A DNA stretch of 64,000 nucleotides from Sympetrum striolatum (Eukaryota; Arthropoda; Insecta; Odonata; Libellulidae): positions 434,001 to 498,000 of the forward strand of contig CANPUZ010000046.1 in NCBI GenBank assembly GCA_947579665.1, in the 5' to 3' direction. The position numbers and the translations under genes are program-made. This document shows positions 1-12,300 of the stretch, one piece after another. The stretch's first letter is position 1; each line of letters begins with the position of its first letter. A model generated the notes under the pieces. The model saw only the letters and a list, made by a program, of their open reading frames with translations. It had not been told where the DNA came from and made no database searches.

Positions 1-204
1 CTATTTTTCTGACAAACCCTTACTGAAGGAAAATTATGAGTCCAAATTTTAAAAATTTACATTAGTAAGTTATTAATATTATTCTTTTTCAGTTGCGTAA
101 TTGCTATTCTTTATTGGAAAGGTATCCATTTCTAATTGAACTTCTTATGGGAAAATAATAGGTTCATAGAAATTCATTGAAATATATTCTTTATGTATCC
201 AATC

Positions 205-440
205 CTTCGGATCATAGAGTATGCCAAGCTAGTTTGGTTTGAGTGCATTAGATTTTTAACACAAGCTCCGCACTGCTTTGGGCACAAGGTTATGGGTCGA
301 CGATTTAGTAGTAGTTTTTCCACATGCCATTTTGGGAACTTTGCGTGCAAGGGCAAGTGTGGTCTTGTCCGAATGTGCATCATCGTTCACTGCCATGGCC
401 TCATTGAGGCACTGGTAACACAGAGTGGTGTATCAAACAT
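205..440 (-). pseudogene. Conserved block with open minus-strand frame, unknown protein
   Basis: This block is GC-richer than its surroundings and is repeated at 5139-5374 and, diverged, at about 9320-9545. Read on the minus strand one frame stays open for about 50 codons, with peptide pieces such as NEAMAVNDDAHSDKTTLALA in the first two copies; the third copy keeps most of this frame but has a stop. I do not recognise the protein. It may be a fragment of a gene or mobile element carried inside the duplicated unit. The opposite-strand open frame of 85 codons over the same block is probably incidental. Confidence 0.25.
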
Positions 441-659
441 GACTTTATGATGATTACGAATTAAAGTTGTATCTGTTAATCCATCTTTTACCTATAACAT
501 TTAGATGTTTATCCAATTATACCTAATTATACATTCACTGACTCATTCATTCATAGGGGATTAAAATTGTAACCATATTTCATAAGTGTCACAGACTTGA
601 AATTTTCAATTCATTGTTTTGAAATGGGTCTCTAAGTTTTCCAAAACAATGTATGACCT

Positions 660-1180
660 AATTATTACACATAGTTAGAGGTGGTGATCTTCTGTTTAAC
701 TGCATAGGAAAAATCACCAGACCTGGGTTTGATACTGGGCGGTAAATATATCTGTCATAGAAAACAAATTGAGATGGTTTTTAATTATTCCTTTCATGCA
801 CTTATCGAAATAATACGGAGTCCTTGCTGCGATGGAAGAAGTACATTAAGACTCTGTTTGAAAAACAATTAGATAAGACCATGCTGTTTCTGGGTTCGAT
901 GCTAGAGCACTTCAAATTTCTCTCATGAGGAATATATGGGAAAAGTAAGATGTTGTTTGAGGCAGTTGAAGCAACCATTTCTGCCTTAATTTTCACACAT
1001 AGTAAGAGATGGTGATCTTCTGTTATGCTGCATAGGAAGTACCTCCAAAAAGACCCGGGTTTGTTGCCAGACGATTAAATTGCAGCAAATGTTAAGAATA
1101 CTTTCAATACTTTTTTTTTCTTTAGAGGACAGTACCGATATGATGCCAACATAAAATTAATGTTGTCGATCTGCTTGCAT
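660..1180 (+). repeat. Family A modular repeat, partial (3 modules)
   Basis: Three modules spaced about 165-170 bp, each with a T-arm-like motif: near 724 (GGGTTTGATACTGGG), near 892 (GGGTTCGATGCTAG) and near 1055. The stretch matches 6540-7060 closely. The 3' end is cut inside the terminal hairpin (GCTTGCATGATGG instead of GCTTGCAGTATGCAAGC). The array is fused to the upstream block by a deletion relative to unit 2. Confidence 0.7.
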
Positions 1181-1194
1181 GATGGTGATGGCAA

Positions 1195-1385
1195 AATAAG
1201 GTATGTTTTTCTGAAGATTTTAGAATATATTTTTTAAATAATGGTATCTGATTATCACTAGAAAATAATAATTTTTATGATTAAAATTTTGTAATTGAAT
1301 AATAATGGTCTCTTTTCTAACCTTTCAGGAATGGGGTGCTTATAAATACATTATTGATAAAGGAAAACTAGTTTACGTACCTTAA
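1195..1385 (+). repeat. Direct repeat L, intron-exon-like
   Basis: About 190 bases that recur at 1984-2175 with roughly 90% identity. The stretch opens AAG|GTATGTTTTTCTG and about 130 bases later has CTAACCTTTCAG|GAATGG, matching 5' and 3' splice-site consensus. The sequence after the AG reads EWGAYKYIIDK and stops after about 18 codons (VYVP-stop). In the second copy the splice-like signals and the peptide EWGAYKNIIDKG are kept. No known protein is recognised; it could be a duplicated terminal exon or chance. Confidence 0.35.
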
Positions 1386-1389
1386 AATC

Positions 1390-1850
1390 TCCCCCTTAAC
1401 CCTCCTGCTGAGTGCCTTCTGGTAACTTCAAAAGAGAGCTACCCTAGCAGAATAAAATTCTCACTATGGAGTGGTGTGATGCCTCCTCCAGGTCGAGAGA
1501 TTTTGCTCATCGAGTGGGTCTGGGTACCACGGGGTAGCTCTCAAATGTAAGCTACCATTTTCAGAATACAGTTCTCTTCAGGGGAGGTGTAATGCCTCTC
1601 CTGTTCGAGAGGTTCTGCCCATGGAAAGAGGGTCTGCGTACCTCATGGTATCACTCAATAGAAAGCTACCTCTGGCAAAATAATATTCTCATCGACGATC
1701 AGGATTCCGATTGAGATGTTTTGCCCTTCAAGACTTTCTGGTAGCTATCAAAAGAGAGATACCATTTGCAGATACAATTCTCGTCACGGAGAGGCATTTT
1801 GCCTCTCTTGATAGAGAAGTTCTGCCCATTATGGGACTAAAACTTGAAGA
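1390..1850 (+). repeat. Short tandem array with inverted repeats
   Basis: About four degenerate monomers of roughly 90-120 bp. Each contains a version of GAGAGCTACC, then AATTCTC, then GGAGAGG...GCCTCTCC, then GAGAGGTTCTGCCCAT. Several of these pieces are inverted repeats of each other (GAGAGCTACC / GGTAGCTCTC), so single strands could fold. The array lies exactly between the two direct repeats at 1195 and 1984. Confidence 0.6.
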
Positions 1851-1983
1851 TTTCATGTAGAGGGTCTGATCTGACCTCTCATGTTTAGTGAGACGTTTTA
1901 ATAATCGATGCGCTTTGAGGAAGGCATCTTATTTGAGATTATCGTTGGATGGAGTGATTCCAATGCATTCCCAATTGGTGATC

Positions 1984-2175
1984 ACAAAAAAGGTATGTTT
2001 TTCTGAAGATTTTAGAATATATTTTTTAAGTATTGGTATCTGATTATCATTAGAAAATAATAATTTTTATGATTAAATTTTTTTAATTGAATATTAATGG
2101 TCTCTTTTCTAACCTTACAGGAATGGGGTGCTTATAAAAACATTATTGATAAAGGTCTACTGGTTTACCTACCTT
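1984..2175 (+). repeat. Direct repeat R, intron-exon-like
   Basis: Second copy of the 1195-1385 repeat, about 790 bases downstream. It keeps the GTATGT and TTACAG splice-like signals and an open frame after the AG ending VYLP-stop. Nothing else in 2180-2860 is recognised; that stretch is plain AT-rich sequence except for a GC-richer patch at 2600-2820 without an identifiable product. Confidence 0.35.
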
Positions 2176-2867
2176 AAAATATCCACCTGAACCTACCTGT
2201 GGAAGAGGAAATAGGTAAAATGCTTAGGAAAAGCAGCACATTTTAAATTGCTCTGGCAACATAAGTCATTCTGTACCTATTGATCAATACTCAATAACCA
2301 TCACCTATTACCAAGCTGAGATGTGGTAGAAATTGTTGAACCAGATACTACAGGTTAGTTTGGGAAGGTTCGGTCAGGCTCTCCTCTTGAATAATCTAAG
2401 GTAACTCTATAATCATTTCAAAGATCCTCATTTCAATATAGGTTTAGCACTAAGCATCCAAAATTGTAATTGCCTTATTTGGCTGCCTTGTAAATATCTA
2501 ACAGGATCTTCTCTTATTACTGGAATATCAATTAGAATATATGCTATATTTAATATATTATGTGTTTGTCCTATTATTCATGTATAGAATATGCACTGAA
2601 TTTCCTCAAATAATACGAGAAGCTCCAGAGTGTTCCAGCTTGGAAGTAAAGTGGAGAATCGTGGAAATGGACAACTACTGTCTACAGTATGGGACATTTG
2701 CTTAAGAGGGACACCACATTGCTGATAAATTCGTTGGAAGAATGGACGAGGCCTCTCCACGGCTCCTGTGGAGGGCGAGGGAAGTATAACGGCATCCACT
2801 GAGTGCTTTAAGGGTGGCTTCAGAGTAAGATATTATTACATATATTTTTTTCAATTCATTGTTTTGA

Positions 2868-3490
2868 AATGCGTCTCTAAGTTTTCCAAAACAATGTATG
2901 ACCTAATTATTTCTTTGATCAAGTTCCAATGGGGTTATGTCCTGTCAATTTATGTTTTTAATCGGTAATGATAAGTTAATTGGGTTTCAAGGATGATACA
3001 GTGGATTTAGGATGTGTGATGGGGAAAACAAGCCATTTTTTCATAAGCTCTTGCTCCAGTTTGCCTCTGTTGAATTGTTGTGGCTTTCCGTTAGTTCTGT
3101 AGAAAGTACTGTTAAATCCTGTCATTTCAAAATATGTTTGCTCCGGCTTTTCTTTTCATATTGCTCTATGCTAGATTGGGGTCTCTAGGTTTTCCAAAAC
3201 AATGTATGACCTAATTATTTCCTTTATCAAGTTTCAATGGTGTTATGTCATGTCAATTTATGTTTTTAATCGGTAATGATAAGTTTATTGGGTTACAAGG
3301 ATGATACAGTGGATTTTGGATGTGTGATGGGGAAAACAAGCCATTTTTTTCATAAGGTCTTGCTCCAGTTTGCCTCTGTTGAATTGTTGTGGCTTTCGGT
3401 TAGTTCTGTAGGAAGTACTGTTAAATCCTGTCATTCCAAAATATGTTTGCTCCGGCTTTTCCTTTCATATTGCTCTATGCTAGATTCGGG
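2868..3490 (+). repeat. Tandem duplication, ~308 bp period
   Basis: Two adjacent copies begin with a GTCTCTA...TTTTCCAAAACAATGTATG motif near 2873 and near 3181 and run through the same sequence with about 95% identity. A third, more diverged copy is at about 7862-8220, and just the first 40 bases recur near 628 and 5563. The open frame of 82 codons at 3276-3524 lies in this repeat and shows no recognisable protein motif. Confidence 0.7.
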
Positions 3491-3981
3491 GATACATGAT
3501 CATAATATTCTGGAGAGTTCATAATTATTTTATATATATTGCATGCCTTAATTGAGTTACAATATATATTTAGATATAATATTGCGATTACTGTCAATAT
3601 GTTCTGTTATACAGCTTGCATTACGATATCACCAATTTTCATTGAAGTCAGCCATCTTAACTAGCAGATTTTATTATAGTTATACGAATATTTCCAATTG
3701 GAGATCATGGACGAAGGTTGTGGGATGTATTTCTGGAAATCTGATTTATTTCCATGATCATCCTTGTGGTTACACTACATTTAAGCTGTCATTTGGTTCG
3801 CTTTGTTGGATTTCTTTTTTTAAATTCAATGAAATAATCGAAGTGGAATTGGCAATGAGTGGTCTGTTACCAAAATTGCTTAGACTCTTTGAATAGCGGT
3901 AGAATATTTTACACTTTTGTTATTGCTAATGTACAGTATACAATGTATTTTAGGGTCAAATCCTTCATACTATTTGGATTT

Positions 3982-4532
3982 TTACTTACTCCATATTCAT
4001 AGTACATAGAAAGTATTGTTTTCATGAAAGAATTTGACTTCGGGATTTCAACGGAAATACATGTTTTGGGGTCCCTAGAATACATTCTGACCATTTTTGG
4101 AAAGAAGTTTGTGTGTGTGTGTGTGCTTGTGGGCGCTCTAACGTGAAAACTATTATCCCTATTAGTACCAAACTTCACATATATACTGTGGTGTGCTGAC
4201 AGAGTTGAATATTTTTTGGATCAAATGGTTTAACTGGAAGTTGAGCTTTTTTTATTCTTCGAAGCAAATGTCCTTTATTGTAAAATATATCTAGATAATA
4301 ATATATTTAGGTATATACGATTGTTTATAAAAGTTTTAGTAAATGTAATTTCATCAAACATGTCCCCAAAAACATTACTTATAATGTTTGTGATGTAAAA
4401 GATATTATGATATAAATTATTCACTTATCTTCTAAGTTAAGTTTGAATATAGATTTTGAAAATACTGTCGTAAATTAATATTACATCTTATACATGAAGA
4501 AAGTCATGTGCTGGCCACATCAGATTTTTTTT
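3982..4532 (+). repeat. Family B dispersed repeat
   Basis: Begins near a degenerate hairpin (TTACTCCATATTCATAGTAC) and ends with GTGCTGGCCACATCAGATTT. It is the reverse complement of the repeat at 23080-23640 plus 31704-31845. It carries a GT microsatellite at about 4107-4126, which corresponds to the AC tract that the Tx1-type LINE entered in the other copy. No coding capacity is seen. Confidence 0.65.
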
Positions 4533-5944
4533 GTGATGCATTGGAGCTACTTCTTAAGTATCCAAAAATAGCGTTTTAATGACATGTAGGTGTTTTCCTT
4601 GCTCTCGTTTTGATCGTTGTTATTGGTGTTTTTGAAAGGGACAGAATTTCATCGCATTTGAACAAGGGTTTCCTTTTCATGGCTAGGTTTTACCCACGTA
4701 CTGGTCTGGATATTTTAATGTTCCAATATAGATTTTAAAAATTATAAATTACGTATAGAATATATGCAATAACAAATATAAATAAATACTTTATGATATC
4801 AATTTTGGTAAATGTTTGTCATATTATAGGTTACCGTAAAATACTTGCATATTGTTACACAGAACTATTATGATTTACAATATTAATTTTGTATTTTTAC
4901 TGAAAATGGGTTGATACTTAAGATGTAATGTGTTCTATTTTTCTGACAAACCCTTACTGAAGGAAAATTATGAGTCCAAATTTTAAAAATTTACATTAGT
5001 AAGTTATTAATATTATTCTTTTTCAGTTGCGTAATTGCTATTCTTTATTGGAAAGGTATCCATTTCTAATTGAACTTCTTATGGGAAAATAATAGGTTCA
5101 TAGAAATTCATTGAAATATATTCTTTGTGTATCCAATCCTTCGGATCATAGAGTATGCCAAGCTAGTTTGGTTTGAGTGCATTAGATTTTTAACACAAGC
5201 TCCGCACTGCTTTGGGCGCAAGGTTATGGGTCGACGATTTAGTAGTAGTTTTTCCACATGCCATTTTGGGAACTTTGCGTGCAAGGGCAAGTGTGGTCTT
5301 GTCCGAATGTGCATCATCGTTCACTGCCATGGCCTCATTGAGGCACTGGTAACACAGAGTGGTGTATCAAACATGACTTTATGATGATTACGAATTAAAG
5401 TTGTATCTGTTAATCCATCTTTTACCTATAAAATTTAGATGTTTATCCAATTATACCTAATTATACATTCACTGACTCATTCATTCATAGGGGATTAAAA
5501 TTGTAACCATATTTCATAAGTGTCACAGACTTGAAATTTTCAATTCATTGTTTAGAAATGGGTCTCTAAGTTTTCCAAAGCAATGTATGACCTAATTATT
5601 ACACATAGTTAGAGGTGGTGATCTTCTGTTTAACTGCATAGGAAAATAGTTAGAGTGTGTGTGAGATTATTTATATGTTACCGGCATAGGCTTCTGTTTT
5701 CAATAAATATAGAGAAGGTTGTGTGTTGGCCACATCAGATTTTTTTGAGTGCTTCCATTTCATATACATTTGATTTTTTTCAGTTATTGGTGTTTAATCT
5801 CTGCATCTGTTTAGGCACTGTGACTGCATTTGTGTTATTTGATCGAGCTCCATTATACGCATTTTAGCATTGGGGCACAAGTCAGACCCGTAATACACTT
5901 ATTTTCCGCAAAAAATATTCATTGGTTGTTTTAGAGTTATGTCT

Positions 5945-7086
5945 TTTATATATAGATGCTTCTCCGGATTCATTCATGAATATACCCAGATAGGATACTA
6001 ATTTACAGGCTAAACTACTAGCGCCATTGACTCAAAATTTTCACCACGTATTGGCTATAACATACAACTGCCAGGAAAATGTTGCGATATTCAACCTCAG
6101 TGTCATGGGTTCGATTCCAGAGGGACCCAAATTCTTGATTTTTTCCATTTAAATGCATTGCTTTGATTTTCTGTAATTTTTAAAAAATACTTTCCGGATA
6201 GGTAGAGAATCAAAACTCAAGGAGCCTATATATATGGTCATTTTCTATCAATAACATAAAGGACTTTTACGAAAAATATCCTGGGTTGGATGCTAGGATG
6301 ATGCAAAGATGCAAAACATTCAGGTAGATTTTCATTATTGTTTTTCATGAACTCATGGAAATGATAGTAAGTTAGTGCTTGGCTAAAAGATGTATATTAA
6401 AAATTAGTTTAAGAAAAAAGTTTTGATAAGACCTTACTGCTCCTGGGTTTGATGACGGGGCACATTAAAATTTATCTCATAAGAAATATAAGGGAAAAGA
6501 AAAGTAAAAGTTTGAGGCAGTTGAAGCCAATATTTCTGCCTGAATTGTTACACATAGTTAGAGGTGGTGATCTTCTGTTGTACTGCATAGGAAAAATCAC
6601 CAGACCTGAGTTTGATACTGGGCGGTAAATATATCTGTCATATAAAAGAAATTGAGATGGTTTTTAATTGTTCCTTTCATGCACTTATCGAAATAATACG
6701 GAGTTCTTGCTGCGATGGAACAAGTATATTAAGACTCTGTTTGAAAAACAATTAGATAAGACCATGCTGTTTCTGGGTTCGATGCTAGAGCACTTTAAAA
6801 TTTCTCTCATGAGGAATATATGGGAAAAGTAAGATGTTGTTTGAGGCAGTGGAAGCAACCATTTCTGCCTTAATTTTCACACATAGTAAGAGATGGTGAT
6901 CTTCTGTTGTGCTGCATAGGAAGTACCTCCAAAAGGACCCGGGTGTGTTATTAGACGATTAAATTGCAGCAAATGTTAAGAATACTTTCCAACCTTTTTT
7001 TTTCTTTGAGGACAGTCCGATATGATGCCAACATGAAATGAATGTTGTCGATCTGCTTGCAGTATGCAAGCTACATTTTACTTGTA
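5945..7086 (+). mobile_element. Family A modular element, copy with 6 modules
   Basis: A nearly complete copy of the family. The 5' end is TATATATAGATGCTTCTCCG followed by GATTCATTCAT. T-arm-like motifs of the type GGTTCGAnnCC lie near 6107, 6282, 6443, 6603, 6775 and 6935, that is every 160-175 bp. The 3' end is GCTTGCAGTATGCAAGC followed by TACATTTTACT. No protein is encoded. The fixed ends with a variable number of internal modules resemble Helentron-associated or pearl-type non-autonomous elements; assignment is inference. Confidence 0.65.
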
Positions 7087-9127
7087 AATTATATTTCTTT
7101 TGTGCTTGTTCATTGATTCCGATATCCATTTGTGCCTTTCCTAAAAAATCTTCTTAAACATGATGCTTCTTATCCTAATGCTATCTTCGAATAAATTTTT
7201 ATTATCCTCAAACAAATGTTGTCTTCATCATATAAATTTTTCATTCAAAGGATATGATTACTAATATATAGGTGATTTTACATATTTTATTATAAATTTA
7301 TTTTGCTTGTTTATTGGTTTGGAAATAATTATAGCCTAGTGTTTTCTATGTAGCCTTAATTATGAGGTTTGTGTTACTATCAGCTCTAAAACAATTGTGT
7401 TTATCAATTTAAATATTCCCCTTGAGAATCAATGAGCACTTCAACTAGACTTTTATATGAATAAATATGTCAAATATAAAATAGTGTGTGTGTATGTTTA
7501 CTAAATATTCGAGAACCAAGAGTCGCACAACTTAGAAATATTCTACATTATTAAAAGTCAACCCTGTGCAGTGCTACTCTTAGGCTACTTACAGGATACT
7601 CTTTATCTCCCTGTAGTCCATGTTTTGTACCTAGACGGGTGAGAACGTTTTCTTAAGAAATAAATGTCAGGGAAATTTTTTTGTTACAAATTTATTTCTT
7701 TTTTCAAAATTGAATTAGAAATAATTGTTGTTGGAAGTCAAAATAAGCACCATAAGAAAAAGAATAGAATCAGGATTCTTTTTCTGATCCTGGAATATCA
7801 TTTTATATTTAAACTTGCGCACATTTTGAGAAAGTGCATAAATATTTATTTGGTTTTGAAATACTTCTCTAATTTTTCCAATACAATCTAAGACCTACTT
7901 GTTTCTTTGATCAAGTTTCAATGGTATTATATCGTGTCATTTTATGTTTTTAATCATTAATGATAAGTTAATTGGGTTTCAAGGATGATACAGTGGATTT
8001 AGGATGTGTGATGGGGATAATCAGGCATTTTTTTTATATGCTCTTGCTCCAGTTTGCCTCTGTTGAATCCTTGTGGTTTTCTATTAGTTCTGTTGAAGTC
8101 CAGTTAATGCTTGTAGTTTTCCGTTAGTTCTGTTGAAGTGCTTTTTAATCCTTTTCTTTTAAATTTTCTGTACTGCTGCTATTTTTTCACCTTCCTCTAT
8201 GATAGATTTGTGGATAGATAATTAAAATATTCTATGGAGTGAATAATTTTGATATATAATTTATAGCCTTATTTTAGTTATAATATATATTTAGATATAA
8301 TATTGCAATGACTTTCAATATGTTCTGTTATACAGGTATACAATTAGATTTTGTCATTTAGCATTTTTAATCCTCACATGTCTGCCACCTTAACAAGCAG
8401 ATTTTATTATAGTTATGGGAATATTTCAAACAGGAAAGCATGCACGAAGTTTGTGGGATGTGTTTCTGGGAATCTGAATTTATTTCAATGATCACCCTTT
8501 TGGTTACATTACCTTTAAGCTGTCCTTTGGTTCACTTTGTTTGATTTCCTTTTCTTAAGTTCAATGAAATACTGGAAGTGGAAAATGGCAATGAGTGGTC
8601 TGTAGCCCATATTGTTTTGGCTCTTGAAATAGCAGTAGATGATTTTAAACTTTTGTTTTTGCAAAGGTACAATATGCAATGTATTTTAGGATGATTTCCT
8701 TCATACTAATTGGTTTTTTTGTGATGCATTTGTGCTACTTCTTAGGCATTCTTGAAACAGCTTTTTGATGACATGTAGGTAAATTCTATGCTCTCATCTT
8801 GTGTGTTTTAGTGGTTTTTTTTTATAGGGGCAGAATTTCATTGCATTTGAACAATGGTTTCCTTTTAATGGTAAGGTTTTACCCATGTAATGCTCTGGAT
8901 ATTTTAATGTTCCAATATAGAACTAAAGATTTCTAATATATGTATACAATATATGCAATAAGAAACAAGAATTATCTTCTTTATGATATTAATCTCGGAA
9001 TATGTTTGTCATATTATAGTTTACCATAAAATACTTGCATATCATTAAACAGAACTATTATGATTTACAATATTTATTCTGTATTTTTACTGAAAATGTA
9101 TTATTTATACTTAAGATGTACATTGTT
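7087..9127. other. AT-rich sequence, diverged unit copy, no gene
   Basis: 7087-7850 is repeated at 16234-17010 and, diverged, at about 13720-14240. 7860-8220 is a third copy of the 308-bp repeat. Open frames here are short and low-complexity; I see no gene. Confidence 0.6.
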
Positions 9128-9561
9128 CTATCTTTCTGACAAACCATTCATAAAGGATAATTATGAGACCTAAATTTTACATTTTATATCATAATTGATT
9201 AATTGTATTCTAATTCAGTTGCATAATTGCTATCTTTATTGGTAATGAATCCATTTCCATCAGAACTTCATAGTGAAATATAATTGGTTGATACAAATTA
9301 ATTGAAATATATTCTTTGTTTATCCAGTCCTTCTGAGCAGAGAGTATGCCTTACTTGTTTAGATAATGTCCACTAAATTTTAAACGGAAGCTTAGCACTG
9401 CCTTGGGCACAAGGTTATGGGATGACTATTTTGTAGTAGTTTTTCTCCAGGCCATCTTGGGAACTTTGTGTGCAAGGGCAATTGTGGTCTCGTCCGACTG
9501 TGCATCATCATCCACCGCCATGGCCTCATAGAGGCACTGGTAACACAAAGTGTGTAAAGGA
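9128..9561. repeat. Unit 3 start, diverged copy of 1-430
   Basis: Matches the beginning of units 1 and 2 at roughly 80% identity, including the GC-richer block ending GAGGCACTGGTAACACA. The homology resumes at about 10336 after an insertion. Confidence 0.6.
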
Positions 9562-10335
9562 TACACCTACCTTAAGGAATCACAAGGAAAGTTCTAAGGG
9601 TACTTAGTACATAAGGGCATCCAGCAAGAAAAAATCCTAAGGAAAAACAGACTCGAAACAAATCTGATTGGGCCATAAATCTTTTAGGGTATGAAAAGGT
9701 TGGTACAGATGGTGTGGTCGGCAGCCATTTATCTCGCTAAGAGGAGGGTGGGTTACCATGTTTCTGATGACCTCAGCTATGGGTTTGGTAGAGGTTAATG
9801 GATGATGTTGGGGGTAATGATGGAGTCTGAACAACACTGTTTCTCTGACTTCTGAAGTGGACGTTCACCATATCAGGTCTTCCTCAGAAATACTGGCTGA
9901 GAACTTATTTTGATTTTATTGTTCTTGCTTTTCATTTGTCAGCTCTGATGATGGCACATCAGCACCACGGATAATGGTGGTGGTGGACAACAATGGCTTA
10001 GGAAAAGGTTGCCAATTTCCAAGGACAACAATATAAACCACTGGTTTGATGACAGCTTTGGTGAGAGTGACTCCTGAGAACCACATGAAAGGACAGTGCT
10101 GCAGAAACTTTCCAGGGACTTACAAGGATGGCAACTGAGTACCATACATGCCGGTAGATGGCATTGCTTGAGACTTGTCAGTGAGAATTTCAGATGAGTA
10201 CCTTCACTAATGCCTCCTACTCATCATCTCCTACCAATATTTCTTCATTTATTCCATTTCAGTATTCTCTGAAGTAGCATTTATATAGGCATTAAGTTTA
10301 GAAATAGTTGATATTATCAGACTCAATTAAAATTA
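9562..10335. other. Insertion of about 770 bp in unit 3, unclassified
   Basis: Compared with units 1 and 2, homology stops after GTAACACAAAGTGTG and resumes near 10336. The inserted sequence is clearly less AT-rich than its flanks and contains GGTGGTGGTGGAC. Two minus-strand open frames of 66-68 codons are not recognisable. It could be a retrocopy of a transcript or a mobile element; I saw no inverted repeats or poly-A tail that would decide. Confidence 0.4.
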
Positions 10336-10389
10336 CTTTAAGATAATTACAAATTTAAGCTGTATCTGGCAATCCATCTCCCATGTATT

Positions 10390-12300
10390 ACATATAGATG
10401 TTTCTCCAATTATGCATTCACTGGCTCATTCATTCATAGGTGATTAAAATTGTAACCATATTTCATAAGTGTCACTGACTTGTAATTTTTACGAGGTACT
10501 GGCCATAACCTGTAATCACCAAGAAAAATGTGATTTTGAGGTTCAGTGTCGTGGGTTCGATGCTAGTTGGCCCCAAACGAAGGTAAAGATGCATTTTGGG
10601 GATTTTCATAATTTTTTGAGGCACTTCCCAGTAGATTAGAGTTGAAATTCGAGGGAACCCTGGCAGCTGTGAATATACGACGAAAATCAAAATGATATCT
10701 TTGACAAATATTCTTTGCTCGATGCTAGGTCAAGGAAAATATTCTCCCATTTAAATTGCATTGGGTCACGGGACCGGGAACGAAATATAAACGAAAATAT
10801 ATATCAGATATTTTTCTACCCTTTCTCCCTGACATGGAAACTTGAAATACTGCGTCTGGATAGAGTTTATGAATATATTTTATATACACATTTTTAAGTT
10901 TTGCTGAAGGTCCTTGGTTCAATCGCATACAGTTATTTCCATTCATAAATGCATTTCTTATGGGAAAAATAGGAAACCCAATTTTAGTGCCTTCCCGGTA
11001 TGATATTGACTTTAAAATTTGCTCAAAATAAATAAAGTCCTATCAAGCTATAATGTTTATTCACATCTGCCAATAGGTCCTGGGTTCGACACCAGGCATC
11101 TCTAAAATTAGAAATTGCTATGACTTTTAAGATGTTTTTAAAACTTTGCATGATAACACAGAAACTTTAAACTTGTCTTGTGAATAGAGATCTTAAATAC
11201 TTTTTACATAAATTACTCATTGTTTCCCTGATGGTCCTTGGTTTGATCCTAGAGAGCCATTTACATTCCTCTATGCATTGCAAATGAGGATAATAGAAGC
11301 TTATCGTATGTTTTTCCTGTATATGTATCAACTTCAAACTTTGGGTTAAGTATGTTCCATTCCTTCCAGGACTTTCTACGTATTCAAAACCTCCAAATGT
11401 TTTTGGGTTTTACACTAGTCTTGTCTACTTTTTTAAAAGATTGAATATCAAGTTTTTCAAATTTTTTATGATTGGTTTAAGGTTGAAATTATGACCATGT
11501 ATATGAACAGAAGTAATGGATATGTCATGAACGTAGGTAATCATTTATCTTATGATCATATGTTCGATGCATGGTTTGGAATCCATCATTCAATTATAAG
11601 CAAATATAGAGTTCCATTTTAAGGCATTTACGATAATTGACTTGGGATTTTAGAAACGGTCAGATTATCCCAAAGCAAATTTTTTCATGTCATTTCGTCA
11701 GAAAAAAATACTCGGTTCGGCACCAGATCTGCTGAATACAGAATCGATATCTATATGGAATAAATTAGGTTCCTATGCCTTGGGTGGGTGAAAATTTCTT
11801 CTATTTAAGAAAAATTGTTGCAATTTTTAAGGATTTTTTCAATCTCTTTTCCGATTACATTCAAACGTAAAATCCGGCATGTAAATAGAGATCATAAGTA
11901 CATTTCATGTCAGAAATAAATGGTTTCTCACATGATCTTTGGTTCGAGGACAACACCATTTGCATTTCTCTATGCTATGAAAATGTGGATAAAGGATTCT
12001 TTTTTAAGGATAACCCAGAAATGATATCCTCTTAAAACCTTGTATAGTTTTATTACTACACTGTCATTCTATGTATTCACATTATTGGAAAAGTCATGGG
12101 TCCAAGACCAGTTAGCTCTACCATTTGAAATGCTTTGCAGGAATTTCAATTTTTATATTCGTTAACCAAAAGTTGAAAATTCTCTAGCCAGGCATGTGAA
12201 GAGATTTCACATATATTTCTTTAAAATAGTTTGTCTATCACCTTATGAATATTGGTTCTAGCTAGGGCACCATTTGTATTCAACCATATATTTGTAAGAG
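10390..12300 (+). repeat. Long degenerate family A-type module array
   Basis: About ten modules with T-arm-like motifs near 10552 (GGGTTCGATGCTAG), 10715, 10912, 11085 (GGGTTCGACACCAGG), 11240, 11562, 11713, 11938 and 12105. Spacings are mostly 155-225 bp. Shared module text includes a CTTCCCGATAACAT-type phrase and GCATGTAAATA. It is more diverged than the other arrays, so older. Its beginning has the 5' end text ACATATAGATGTTTCTCC near 10390. Confidence 0.55.

Larger units (their letters stand above)
1..4934. repeat. Segmental duplication unit 1 (large tandem unit)
   Basis: The first ~670 bases recur almost unchanged at 4935-5606 and, more diverged, from about 9128. Differences between the first two copies in this stretch are a handful of substitutions. 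Further along, 3530-4000 matches about 8230-8720 and 4530-4934 matches about 8700-9127, so whole units of about 4.2-4.9 kb are in tandem. Unit 1 lacks about 0.9 kb that unit 2 carries at 5640-6560. The units contain modular family A arrays and no convincing host gene. Confidence 0.75.
4935..9127. repeat. Segmental duplication unit 2
   Basis: Second copy of the unit that starts at 1. It contains a family A array at 5945-7086, plus 5668-7880, which is repeated again at 14958-17010. The 8230-9127 stretch is a diverged counterpart of 3530-4934 without the family B copy. No gene is recognised. Confidence 0.7.

Noticed and set aside
193..450. 85-codon open frame as a gene (also 5127-5384)
   Set aside because: Lies in a duplicated repeat unit, is lost in the diverged third copy and has no recognisable motif; the minus-strand frame is the more conserved one.
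660..1180. CRISPR-like array, because of regularly spaced repeats
   Set aside because: Spacing of 165-170 bp, diverged whole modules rather than short repeats with unique spacers, and a eukaryotic context.
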